A DNA stretch of 64,000 bases from an uncultured Desulfobacteraceae bacterium (GTDB lineage: Bacteria > Desulfobacterota > Desulfobacteria > Desulfobacterales > UBA5852), in assembly GCA_913060875.1 (NCBI GenBank), contig CAJXSL010000009.1:124001-188000 (forward strand), read 5' to 3'. Position numbers and translations under genes: made by a program. Of this stretch, positions 27,945 through 35,520 are shown piece by piece; positions within the stretch are counted from its first letter, which is position 1; every line of letters starts with the position of its first letter. The notes under the pieces are model-generated. The model searched no databases. It was not told the origin of the DNA and worked only from the letters and a program-made list of their open reading frames with translations.

Positions 27945-29216
27945 TCAGGTCTGCTTCAGCAAAGCATCCCGGCTGATCATCCCCCGGAAGCGGCCCTCGG
28001 CGTCCACGACCGGCAGGCGTTTGAGCCGTTTTTCCACCATCAGGCGGATGGCCTCCTCGATGCTCGTATTCTCGCCCACGATCACCAGCCCGGTTTTCAT
28101 CACATCGCCGGCCGTCTTCTCTCGCAGGGTCTTGCGCAGTTCCCGGGAGCACTCGTGGCTGGTCTTGAAACTGAGCTTGCAGCTCAGGTAGTCCCAAAAC
28201 CCAAAGCCCTTGCCCGCAAAGGCGGCCAGCAGGTCGCGGTCGGCGATCAACCCCAGGAAACGGCCCTCCGGCGCCACCACGGCCACGCGCTGGATGTCGT
28301 CCGTGTCGATGATGCGGATGACATCTTCCACCGAGGTGTCCGGGGTCACGGTCTGGCTGTCCCGGCGCATGATGTCGGCAACATAGCGCAGGTTGTCCAC
28401 CTGCACGTGGCGCCGACGGATGGCGTCCCAGTCCGGCCCCTCCCGCATGATGGTGCGGAACACATCCACCCGGGAGAGCATGCCGGTCAATATACTGTTT
28501 TCGTTGACCACCGGCAGGCGTTTGACTTTCTTGCGCAGCATGAGATCCACCGCTTCGGACAGGCGGTGGTCTTCCGTCACCACCACGGCCGGGCGGGTCA
28601 TGATGGCCTCGGCCCGCTGGCCGGCCAGGGCTTCGAAGGCGCTGTCCTTGCGCCCGGGCGCCGATTCGGCCAGCAGCCCCAGCCGCAACGGCATGCCGGC
28701 CCGATAGACAAGGTCGCCCTGGGTGATGATGCCCAGGGGGCGTCCGGCCGCGTCCACCACAGGCACGCCGGTGAAGACGGCCGGCAGCAAAAGGCGCACC
28801 ACGGCGTCCACCGGGGTTTCCGGCGACACGGTCTGCGGCGCCGCCGTCATGATGTCGCGCACCTTGATCTGACGGGGGATGAGATTCTGCCGGGTTTTAT
28901 AAGAGCGCACGTCCAGGTCGCCCACGGCCACGATGCCGTCTGTCACCATATCCTGGAGAGCAACCAGCACGGCTTCCGCCTCGGTGGCTGGCAGGACGAT
29001 CTCGATCTTGACCGGCATGTTGTAAGAGATGGTCAAAAGACTCTGGGAGGCCACTTCCCCGGTTTCGTAGCACCCGGCCGTGGCCCGGGATACAAAGCAG
29101 CGGGCGGCGATCTTGAGACTTTTGACATAGTCCACCACGGCATCGTGCAGCGCATGGCCGTGGCTCCGGACTTCTTCCGCCGTGTAAACCGTGATCAAAC
29201 GGTATTTCATGGCCAT
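27945..29216 (-). CDS. DUF190 plus four-CBS-domain protein
   Basis: The start is ATG 29216 (MAMKYRLITVYTAEE), placed by the AAAGGAGG that lies inside the end of crcB. The N-terminal 105 residues are a DUF190 domain (PII-like fold), followed by CBS domains in two pairs (about residues 117-175, 205-265, 287-340 and 365-423). CBS pairs bind adenine nucleotides. DUF190 proteins commonly accompany the fluoride channel CrcB, and here the two genes overlap. A regulatory role for fluoride export, modulated by nucleotide binding, is inferred. The end is convergent with the diguanylate cyclase gene. Confidence 0.85.
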   Translation of the reverse strand: MAMKYRLITVYTAEEVRSHGHALHDAVVDYVKSLKIAARCFVSRATAGCYETGEVASQSLLTISYNMPVKIEIVLPATEAEAVLVALQDMVTDGIVAVGDLDVRSYKTRQNLIPRQIKVRDIMTAAPQTVSPETPVDAVVRLLLPAVFTGVPVVDAAGRPLGIITQGDLVYRAGMPLRLGLLAESAPGRKDSAFEALAGQRAEAIMTRPAVVVTEDHRLSEAVDLMLRKKVKRLPVVNENSILTGMLSRVDVFRTIMREGPDWDAIRRRHVQVDNLRYVADIMRRDSQTVTPDTSVEDVIRIIDTDDIQRVAVVAPEGRFLGLIADRDLLAAFAGKGFGFWDYLSCKLSFKTSHECSRELRKTLREKTAGDVMKTGLVIVGENTSIEEAIRLMVEKRLKRLPVVDAEGRFRGMISRDALLKQT

Positions 29217-29617
29217 GTCGCCCCTCCTTTGAAAAAGATCTGAACCAGCCCGATGCCGGCCAGCACCAGCCCGATACCGCCGATGTTGTGGGCCAGGAAC
29301 GTAACGGCCGCCACGCCGAATCCCCCGCCGCGCATGGATTCCACCAGTTCGAGAGCATAAGTGGAAAAGGTGGTCAGCGCCCCCAGGAACCCGGTCATGA
29401 AAAACAGCCGTACGGACGGGGTCAGCAGGGGCAGGCGGTCCACCAGGGCAAAGGTCATCCCGATCAGCAGGCATCCGGTCATGTTGACGATGAAGGTACC
29501 CCAGCTCAACCCGGTGCCGAACAGGCGGATCGCGCCTAACGATACCAGGTAGCGCCCCGCCGCCCCCAGGCTGCCGCCGGCCATCACGAGCAGAATTTTC
29601 GTCAGCATGTCCGTCAT
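29207..29617 (-). CDS. crcB: Fluoride channel CrcB/Fluc
   Basis: A 136-residue membrane protein with four hydrophobic helices and the Fluc signatures GGSLGAAGRYLVS near the N-terminus, GTFIVNMTGCLLIG with the pore Asn, and TGFLGALTTFSTYALE with the phenylalanine/threonine track. It dimerises into a fluoride exporter in the inner membrane. Its stop overlaps the start of the DUF190/CBS gene, which points to coupled translation. A start at the fourth codon (ATG 29608) is also possible. Confidence 0.9.
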   Translation of the reverse strand: MTDMLTKILLVMAGGSLGAAGRYLVSLGAIRLFGTGLSWGTFIVNMTGCLLIGMTFALVDRLPLLTPSVRLFFMTGFLGALTTFSTYALELVESMRGGGFGVAAVTFLAHNIGGIGLVLAGIGLVQIFFKGGATWP

Positions 29618-29799
29618 CTCAACACCATCGCACCTGACCGCCTCCTCGGTGAAAAACCGAATCCATCGCCCCCGGCCCTGGGCACCGTGCCCTGAAACCT
29701 GTGCACCTTTCGGGTGCCGTGGGATCAGTGGTCAAAAGTGCCAATATCCTTCATAGGCCGGATGCCACCTGATTTCAACAGGATAAGCCTGATCCAACT
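29618..29799. other. Intergenic region upstream of crcB
   Basis: This 182-base stretch holds the crcB leader. It contains a GGGGGCGATGG segment on the minus strand that partly resembles the start of a fluoride riboswitch, but the rest of that motif cannot be found, so I do not call it. No ORF is supported. Confidence 0.4.
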
Positions 29800-29985
29800 T
29801 AAAAGGCAGGGAAGATTGACTGATGGAATGCATTTTGCGCTGAAGATGGCTTTCGTGACCCATGCCATTTCACCGCTGAGGAGACAAACGGCCATGACAT
29901 CATTGCATCCCCAACCGCCCAGACTTACACGCATGTTTTAAACCGTAGGGAGCAAGGGGTTCTGAGTCCGGTCGACAATCTATGA
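29800..29985 (+). pseudogene. Decayed 3' end of an integron integrase gene (intI)
   Basis: In one frame, 29801-29867 reads KRQGRLTDGMHFALKMAFVT, alignable to the IntI box-II region (typical form R-Q-A-G ... H-T-L-R-H-S-F-A-T-H). After a frameshift, 29911-29985 reads TAQTYTHVLNRREQGVLSPV then DNL-stop, which matches the IntI C-terminus (T-M-I-Y-T-H-V-L-N-R-G-G-x-G-V-R-S-P). The nucleophilic Tyr is kept, but the box-II His and Arg are changed and the segment containing the second histidine is deleted; nothing of the N-terminal two thirds is visible. It cannot encode an active recombinase. The alignment is from memory of the family, not a search. Confidence 0.72.
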
Positions 29986-30334
29986 CCAGAACGATTTTTG
30001 GCAATAGCATAGCAGGGGAATGCCATTGAAATTCAATATGTTTTTTGGTAACAAGAGATATCTCGCTGTAATCAAGCCGGTTTTTCCCACCTTGCCGCGC
30101 CAGCGGCTGTTGATAAAATAAAAAATCGCCACCGCGGGCATCTACCCATGCCCGATGTCAATGAACTTGTATTGGATTCGCACGATGGTGGCAGGGGATC
30201 GGTTCGACTGATCCACCTAATTTTCAGACCGGATATTCTGTTATGAAGTTATATGATTTCGAATGGTAAGGAAGAGACGATTAGGCGTCATTTTCTGACA
30301 CATAACCGGAAGTTTCAAAATAAGATGTATGGTA
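29986..30334. other. Leader between intI relic and first cassette site
   Basis: No ORF is supported in these 349 bases. A recombination-site-like ATTAGGC at 30280-30286 begins a 10-base string TTAGGCGTCA that recurs exactly at 30395-30404, and GTTATGA occurs at 30240. One of these could be the old attI crossover point. If it is 30280, the first cassette (30281-30394) has no gene. Confidence 0.4.
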
Positions 30335-30400
30335 GCATAACATGTCATATTTAGATGCAATATTCGTCAAAACACCAGCAATATATCAGTATGGTTAGGC
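30335..30400 (+). other. attC-like site 1
   Basis: GCATAAC (30335-30341) and GTTAGGC (30394-30400) form the outer R'/R'' pair. The inner bases (ATGTCATAT near the left end, ATATATCAGTAT near the right) are imperfectly complementary, giving a 66-base stem-forming site. Confidence 0.6.
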
Positions 30401-30462
30401 GTCAAGAGGTGACGCATTTCCAAAAATCATTAGGACATTTAAACTAGGTTATATTTAAACAT

Positions 30463-30969
30463 ATGAAGCATACATTCTTTTTCATACTGCTATCATTTAT
30501 ATGTTCGAACAGTTCGTTTTGTATGGATTTTGATAATATCAATTGTGGGCAGGCAATGGATGCTATAAAGAATGTTGAGATCGAATATATTGACCCAACT
30601 TTTACTTATAAATGGTGTGCGGTAAAAAATCCTAAAGGTAGTTTTAGAGATGTTGAAGTGATAAAAGAAAGTTACCTGTTTATGCAAAATAAATTTTACG
30701 GAAAAATTTTAGCCGTTACCGGTCAAGATCATCTTAATCAAATTTTGAGACGTCTTAAAAAAGATTTGACTGGAAAATACGAAGAGAAAATTAATGATAA
30801 CTTTTTCGAACATCCAATAGGTGGCAAAGACGGTTCGTGGGTATTTGTAGAACCTGACCAGGTAATTATTTATAAAAGATACTCAGTTCACTTAGGTCAG
30901 ATAGCTATTCTTTGCAGAAATATGTGGGAAAAAACTCTGGATTTAAAACTTGAACAGACTGAAAAGTAG
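30463..30969 (+). CDS. Cassette ORF: secreted unknown protein
   Basis: A 168-residue protein with an N-terminal signal peptide (KHTFFFILLSFICSNSSFC, probable cleavage soon after residue 20) and a hydrophilic remainder with four or five cysteines. It has no domain I recognise. The DNA is very AT-rich, with codon use unlike the flanking chromosome. It occupies cassette 30395-31033 between two attC-like sites and its stop is 3 bases before the next site. It is probably exported to the periplasm or cell surface. Confidence 0.65.
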   Translation: MKHTFFFILLSFICSNSSFCMDFDNINCGQAMDAIKNVEIEYIDPTFTYKWCAVKNPKGSFRDVEVIKESYLFMQNKFYGKILAVTGQDHLNQILRRLKKDLTGKYEEKINDNFFEHPIGGKDGSWVFVEPDQVIIYKRYSVHLGQIAILCRNMWEKTLDLKLEQTEK

Positions 30970-30971
30970 AA

Positions 30972-31039
30972 AGATAACATCCGGCTGTATTGGATTCGGG
31001 TCACTTAGTGGCCCTCAACAGTGAGCCAGGGCGTTATGC
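30972..31039 (+). other. attC-like site 2
   Basis: AGATAAC (30972-30978) pairs with GTTATGC (31033-31039). The adjoining ATCCGGCTG on the left complements GAGCCAGGGC on the right with bulges, the usual attC form. Length is 68 bases. Confidence 0.75.
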
Positions 31040-31054
31040 CTACAATATAGAATT

Positions 31055-31546
31055 ATGAATAAATTCTTACTGGAATCTAAAGCGTGGCAGTTATTTCTGA
31101 TATTTGTAGTGTTATATGTTTTGGCAGGTATCTTATTAAGCACTAATCTTCCGTTTCATATAAAACAATACATCTTCCCTATAATTTCAATTTCGCTTGT
31201 GTATTGGGCATTAAATTTGGAAATAAATTTATATCGGAAATATAAGAAAAAAAATAATCTTAAAAAGGCAATTTTCATTTTTAGCTTACTGGCAGTACCT
31301 ATCATAACGACCTCCCCTCAATTCATCCTAAAAGACTTTAGCACCAGCATGATAATTTGTATAAACCTACTTTACTTCTATTGCATGTATTATTTGTCTA
31401 AATTGTTCGTATCTGTAGAAAAAGATATTGATGCCAGCATATACGAATATGGCGGCACTTTTTTCCTGTTTTGGATGATGCCTTTAGGGATTTTTTGGCT
31501 ACAGCCGAGGATTCGGAAAATATTTTTAAATGACGGCGGGGCATAA
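31055..31546 (+). CDS. Cassette ORF: integral membrane unknown protein
   Basis: A 163-residue protein with about four hydrophobic helices (residues 12-30, 38-55, 71-88 and 100-118) and a final one near 140. It has no recognisable domain. Basic clusters (RKYKKKNNLKK, RIRKIFLN) suggest positive-inside loops. The stop codon TAA lies within the 5' arm of the following attC-like site (31541-31547), which is typical of integron cassette genes. AT-rich like the other cassettes. Confidence 0.65.
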   Translation: MNKFLLESKAWQLFLIFVVLYVLAGILLSTNLPFHIKQYIFPIISISLVYWALNLEINLYRKYKKKNNLKKAIFIFSLLAVPIITTSPQFILKDFSTSMIICINLLYFYCMYYLSKLFVSVEKDIDASIYEYGGTFFLFWMMPLGIFWLQPRIRKIFLNDGGA

Positions 31547-31604
31547 CCTCCTGCTGTTGGGGACAGCGAAAGGCATGCCGCCCTAAAAAGCAGCGGCGTT
31601 ATTC
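31541..31604 (+). other. attC-like site 3
   Basis: GCATAAC (31541-31547) pairs with GTTATTC (31598-31604); next to them CTCCTGCTG complements AGCAGCGGC with one extra base. This is the clearest attC in the array, 64 bases long. Confidence 0.8.
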
Positions 31605-31622
31605 GCTCAATGGAAATGGAGA

Positions 31623-32486
31623 GTGGTTTTGAATGTCAACGATAGAAACCCTTGGTTAGCAGGTATATTCACCTTTTTTACCATAGGACTAGGGCACCTA
31701 TACATAGGACATGCTAAGAAAGCTATTTTTCTTTTTTTTGTCGGTCAAACAACTCTTTTAGCAATAACTTTATCATTAATTTATCTCTACCCAACATTGT
31801 TAAGTATTTTTATTATTATCTTTGTAGTGTTTGCATTTTTTCTTTATTGTATTGTCGATGCCGTAAAACTGTCTAAAAATAAAAAATATGGCTACACTTT
31901 AAAGAAATACAACAAGTGGTATGTCTATTTTGGATGCTGGATTCTTGCTTCATTTGTCGTACAGCCAATTGTGAGTTCGTCTATAAAGGTTTTATTTATT
32001 CAAGCCTACAAAATACCTGCTACCTCACTAGAACCTACAATACTTCAAGGCGATCATATCCTTGCAAAAAAATTATTAAATGTGCGTCAAGGTATAGGCA
32101 GGGGAGATATGGTAATTTTCCCATATCCAAATGACACTTCTACCGACTATATAAAGCGAATTATAGCAACGGGTGGCGATACAGTAGAAATTGTTAATAA
32201 GGAAGTTTTTGTTAATGGAAACAAGCTAAATGAATCTTACGTGATATATTCTGATCCCGAAATAATACCAAAAAGTTATAGCCCAAGAGATAATTTGGGC
32301 CCGATTGCTGTACCAGATAATGCTATATTCGTGATGGGGGACAACAGAGATCATAGCAATGATAGCAGGTTTTGGGGCTTTGTAGAAAGAGACGCGGTAA
32401 AAGGTAAAGCTTATACTATCTACTGGTCATGGGATAGTAAGAACTTCAAAGTCCGTTGGAATAGGATCGGAAAAAAAATTCTATAA
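31623..32486 (+). CDS. lepB: Cassette ORF: signal peptidase I with extra N-terminal membrane domain
   Basis: The start is GTG 31623 behind GGAGA; 287 residues. The C-terminal half is a type I signal peptidase with the catalytic Ser in ATSLEPT (S135, where Leu replaces the usual Met), the general-base Lys in DYIKRIIATGGD (K178) and the complete GDNRDHSNDSRFWG box (239-252), so it should be active. The first 120 residues form three to four membrane helices beginning with WLAGIFTFFTIGLGHLYIGH, a TM2/DUF5683-like module. It lies between two attC-like sites in a low-GC cassette, so it was probably acquired laterally; it is unlikely to be the housekeeping peptidase. Confidence 0.85.
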   Translation: MVLNVNDRNPWLAGIFTFFTIGLGHLYIGHAKKAIFLFFVGQTTLLAITLSLIYLYPTLLSIFIIIFVVFAFFLYCIVDAVKLSKNKKYGYTLKKYNKWYVYFGCWILASFVVQPIVSSSIKVLFIQAYKIPATSLEPTILQGDHILAKKLLNVRQGIGRGDMVIFPYPNDTSTDYIKRIIATGGDTVEIVNKEVFVNGNKLNESYVIYSDPEIIPKSYSPRDNLGPIAVPDNAIFVMGDNRDHSNDSRFWGFVERDAVKGKAYTIYWSWDSKNFKVRWNRIGKKIL

Positions 32487-32491
32487 CCAAA

Positions 32492-32555
32492 ACATAACCA
32501 ACTTCTGGTTAAAACGCGCAAAGCTAACGCGCGCCTCATGGAAGCGAATTTATGC
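32492..32555 (+). other. attC-like site 4 (degenerate)
   Basis: ACATAAC (32492-32498) faces TTTATGC (about 32549-32555). The right core lacks the expected G at the crossover. A CGCGC/GCGCG stem lies in the middle of the site. It is probably decayed. Confidence 0.45.
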
Positions 32556-32579
32556 CTCTAAAATTGGATAAGACAATCT

Positions 32580-32954
32580 ATGAATAATAGGACTCTATTA
32601 ATAGCCTGTATTATAGCATACGCTCTATTTGTATTGCTGATATTTACTGAACCTATAGGCTATAATCCAATTCGGTTAAGCCTATTTTTCTTTTTTGTTT
32701 TCGCTTTCTTGTACTTATTAGTAACGAATTCGTTTATGCGGATTTTTGAAATGCTGCCAAAAAAATTCAAAACTATCCTTCAGATATTTTCCACAATTAT
32801 AGAATTGGCTTGTGTATTTTTAGCCGGTTGGCAGATTCATAGTATATTGAACTCTGGAACTTCATTTTTCGAAGATTATTCTTTTCTTGGCCTCATCATG
32901 ATTTTTTCAATTATATATATACGGAAAAGGTATAAAAATTTACAAAAGGACTAA
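32580..32954 (+). CDS. Cassette ORF: small membrane protein
   Basis: A 124-residue protein with four hydrophobic helices (about residues 5-22, 32-48, 66-86 and 98-113) and a basic C-terminus (YIRKRYKNLQKD). I recognise no family. AT-rich codon use. The TAA stop (32952-32954) touches the 5' arm of the next attC-like site. No ribosome binding site stands out. Confidence 0.55.
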   Translation: MNNRTLLIACIIAYALFVLLIFTEPIGYNPIRLSLFFFFVFAFLYLLVTNSFMRIFEMLPKKFKTILQIFSTIIELACVFLAGWQIHSILNSGTSFFEDYSFLGLIMIFSIIYIRKRYKNLQKD

Positions 32955-33024
32955 CATAACCTGGCACTGGTATCGACGCGTAAACGATGGCGCGTTTTAA
33001 ACGCGCTCATCTCGGTCGTTGATA
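32954..33024 (+). other. attC-like site 5 (weak)
   Basis: ACATAAC (32954-32960) faces GTTGATA (33018-33024), which departs from the core consensus in its last bases. The centre holds GCGCGTTTTAAACGCGC, a near-perfect palindrome that would form the terminal hairpin. Confidence 0.5.
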
Positions 33025-33029
33025 ATAAA

Positions 33030-33482
33030 ATGAGTGATATTTTTCTGGTCATATTCTTTGTTTCGATATTTATCGGCTTAAAAAACCCGTTATATGGCGG
33101 TTTTGCGGGCCTGATCATCGGTCTCATTTTCTGCTTTTTTAGAATACAATTCTATAATCACCAGTGGATATTTATCCCCGTAGTTTCCTATATTGTCGGT
33201 TTAATATTTCCACTTTCAATTCGATGGCTTTTTTCCGGGTACCGCGGTGGCAGGGGAAAAACCAATCCTGGCGTAACATACATTGGCGGATTCGGGTTGG
33301 GACGTGCCGGGCAATATTTTGGAAAGTGGTCGGAAGGAATCATTCCATCTCAGGATGAAGAAACCGAGTGGATTCATGATAAGCAATCAAGGCGTGAAAG
33401 AATAATTGGCATCATTATTCGTTATGTATCGGCCCCGATCATACTAATAGTTGCGATGATTGCGGCAGGGCTATTAATGTAA
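33030..33482 (+). CDS. Cassette ORF: membrane protein, last of the array
   Basis: A 150-residue protein with two hydrophobic helices near the N-terminus (residues 4-35), one at about 45-67, a hydrophilic glycine-rich middle (SGYRGGRGKTNPGVTYIGG) and a C-terminal helix (about 130-148). I recognise no family. It starts 6 bases after attC-like site 5, but no attC-like site follows it, so it may have been fixed in the chromosome. Confidence 0.55.
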   Translation: MSDIFLVIFFVSIFIGLKNPLYGGFAGLIIGLIFCFFRIQFYNHQWIFIPVVSYIVGLIFPLSIRWLFSGYRGGRGKTNPGVTYIGGFGLGRAGQYFGKWSEGIIPSQDEETEWIHDKQSRRERIIGIIIRYVSAPIILIVAMIAAGLLM

Positions 33483-33493
33483 AATGTTTGCAG

Positions 33494-33520
33494 AGGGGCG
33501 CCCAAACGCCATGCGCCCCT
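33494..33520 (+). terminator. Strong hairpin after the cassette array
   Basis: AGGGGCGC (33494-33501) and GCGCCCCT (33513-33520) form a perfect 8-base stem with an 11-base loop, 12 bases after the last cassette stop. There is no T-run, so it may be a terminator of mixed type or a remnant of a cassette end. Confidence 0.45.
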
Positions 33521-33620
33521 GAAGTGCCGCGATAGCCACTTTAAACGGAGCCTGCATGCCGATAACCGAACCCTTCGATCGATACAGCGGCGCCTGTGAT
33601 GAAAGGATCGATTTTCACCC

Positions 33621-34649
33621 ATGAAAGCCATGGTACTGAATAAAATCGAGCGCCTGGAAAGCAATCCCTCCCCCCTCCGAATGACCGCAATGCCCGTCCC
33701 CACACCTGCCGAGGGGGAAATTCTCGTCAAGGTCAGCTTTTGCGGCGTCTGCCACACCGAGCTGGATGAGATCGAGGGCCGCACCCCGCCACCGCACCTC
33801 CCCATCGTTCCCGGTCACGAGGTGGTGGGCCGGGTGGCCGGCCTGGGGCCCGGAACCGGCGCTTTTCACATCGGCGACCGGGTCGGCGTTGCCTGGATCT
33901 TTTCGGCCTGCGGGGACTGCCGGTTCTGCCGGAGCGGCAACGAAAACCTGTGCCCGGATTTCCTGGCCACGGGCCGGGATGCCCATGGCGGCTATGCCGA
34001 ATATATGACCGTGCCCGAAGGCTTTGCCCACCCCATTCCTTCGGAATTCTCCGATGCCGAGGCCGCTCCGCTGCTGTGCGCCGGGGCAGTGGGCTATCGC
34101 TCCCTGCGGCTGGCCCGGCCTTCAGACGGCCAGGCCATCGGCCTGACCGGATTCGGCGCCTCGGGGCATCTCGTCCTGAAAATGATACGGCATCGTTATC
34201 CCCGGGCCAAAGTTTTCGTCTTTGCCCGCAGTGCCGGCCAGCAGGATTTCGCCCGGGAACTCGGCGCGTTCTGGGCCGGCCCCACCGAGGCCGCCTGCCC
34301 CCAAAAGCTGGACAGCATCATCGACACCACCCCGGTGTGGAAACCCGTGGTGGAAGCCCTCAGAAACCTGGCCCCCGGCGGCCGTCTGGTGATCAACGCC
34401 ATCGGCAAAGAGGATGTCGACAAAGGCGACCTCCTGCGGCTGGACTACCCTTCCCACCTGTGGATGGAAAAAGAAATCAAGAGTGTTGCCAATGTCTGCC
34501 GGCAGGACGTTGGGGAGTGCCTGGCCCTGGCGGCCGAAATGGGCATCCGGCCCGAAGTCCAGGCATTCGCCCTGGAAGAGGCCAACCAGGCCCTGCTGGA
34601 ACTGCGGACCCGCCAAGTCCACGGGGCCAAGGTGCTGATGATGCCCTGA
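33621..34649 (+). CDS. Zinc-dependent alcohol dehydrogenase family protein
   Basis: A 342-residue medium-chain dehydrogenase. Catalytic zinc ligands: CGVCHTE (Cys about 42) and PGHEVVG (His/Glu about 65); structural zinc cysteines CGDCRFCRSGNENLC at about 95-109. The Rossmann part has TGFGASGHLVLKM. It oxidises an alcohol or reduces an aldehyde with NAD(P). The form resembles AdhP/YahK-like enzymes more than class III enzymes. The gene restores chromosomal GC content at the right edge of the integron remnant. A DUF4239 gene follows after 25 bases. Confidence 0.9.
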   Translation: MKAMVLNKIERLESNPSPLRMTAMPVPTPAEGEILVKVSFCGVCHTELDEIEGRTPPPHLPIVPGHEVVGRVAGLGPGTGAFHIGDRVGVAWIFSACGDCRFCRSGNENLCPDFLATGRDAHGGYAEYMTVPEGFAHPIPSEFSDAEAAPLLCAGAVGYRSLRLARPSDGQAIGLTGFGASGHLVLKMIRHRYPRAKVFVFARSAGQQDFARELGAFWAGPTEAACPQKLDSIIDTTPVWKPVVEALRNLAPGGRLVINAIGKEDVDKGDLLRLDYPSHLWMEKEIKSVANVCRQDVGECLALAAEMGIRPEVQAFALEEANQALLELRTRQVHGAKVLMMP

Positions 34650-34674
34650 AACGCTAAAGACTGGAGAATATGCC

Positions 34675-35439
34675 ATGTTTATTCTCTCTCTTCCCACCGC
34701 CGTGAGTGTGGTGCTGGCAATTATCGTGTCCTCGTCTTTTTCCGTTGGTCTCTATTTTATCGCGCATCGGTTCTGGTCCAGCGAAATCAGCACGGAAACC
34801 CGCCGGACCGCCGACAGCGTCGCCACCCGGATCGGGGTGATCCACGCCGTGGTGATCGGAATGATGTTCACCAGCGTGCGGATCGAGTACAACGAAATGA
34901 TCGTGGCCATCGAATCGGAAGCGTCGGCCATCACGCGCCTCTATCATGCTATGGGCCGCCAGGGCGGCGACGAATTGCAGGTCGCCCGCGGGCAGCTGAT
35001 CGACTATATGCACCATGTGGTCGATGAACAGTGGCCCGCCCTGCGGGAATTGCGCCTCACACCGAGGGATCGCGAGCTGCTCGGGCGCGTGGCCCTCGAC
35101 CGGATCTGGCAGTCATTGGCATCCCATAGGCCCGAACCCGGCGACTTGAACCTTAAAGCGCTTCTCGATCGCGTGGAAGACTATCGCATTCAGCGGCTCT
35201 TCGACGCCAAGGGCAAACTGCTGCCCATCTTCTGGTACATAGCCATCATCGGCTATCTGCTCACGCTCACCACCCTTTACCTGCCGCCGCCCACGGTAAA
35301 GCGCTGCCTCCTGGTATCGCTCTACAGCAGCATGGTGGCCGTCGTTCTTCTGGGCGTCTTCATCCTGACGCATCCCTACAGTTCGGCCGCCGGCGTCAAC
35401 CCGGAAATCTTTGAAGTGTTGCTGGAGGGTGTGTCCTGA
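34675..35439 (+). CDS. DUF4239-family membrane protein
   Basis: A 254-residue protein with two N-terminal helices (about residues 7-28 and 53-66) and two C-terminal helices (about 183-200 and 210-232), flanking a soluble helical middle that starts at IRIEYNEMIVAIESEASAI. This layout is that of DUF4239, a bestrophin-like family of unknown function and possible ion channels. GGAGAATATGCC precedes the ATG. It may be cotranscribed with the alcohol dehydrogenase gene upstream, but a functional link is not evident. Confidence 0.7.
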   Translation: MFILSLPTAVSVVLAIIVSSSFSVGLYFIAHRFWSSEISTETRRTADSVATRIGVIHAVVIGMMFTSVRIEYNEMIVAIESEASAITRLYHAMGRQGGDELQVARGQLIDYMHHVVDEQWPALRELRLTPRDRELLGRVALDRIWQSLASHRPEPGDLNLKALLDRVEDYRIQRLFDAKGKLLPIFWYIAIIGYLLTLTTLYLPPPTVKRCLLVSLYSSMVAVVLLGVFILTHPYSSAAGVNPEIFEVLLEGVS

Positions 35440-35520
35440 CAGAACGCCAGGGCACGAGCACCGATTTGGATTGCAGCGTGACCGTGAAAACCCCTTGGCT
35501 TTTCACATGACCTAAATTTT

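Larger units (their letters stand above)
29800..33520 (+). mobile_element. Fossil integron: intI relic plus short cassette array
   Basis: The region combines the intI relic, five attC-like sites 64-71 bases long, and five short AT-rich ORFs, each on the plus strand and each followed (except the last) by an attC-like site. The ORFs are much richer in A+T than the genome on both sides, which resume abruptly at crcB and at the alcohol dehydrogenase gene. ORF stops fall at or just before the attC 5' arm, as in real cassettes. The integrase remnant reads in the same direction as the cassettes, unlike classical integrons. Confidence 0.75.

Noticed and set aside
29618-29700. Fluoride riboswitch upstream of crcB
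   Set aside because: GGGGGCGATGG matches the start of the motif, but the downstream pseudoknot partner and conserved UGAUG segment are not in place.
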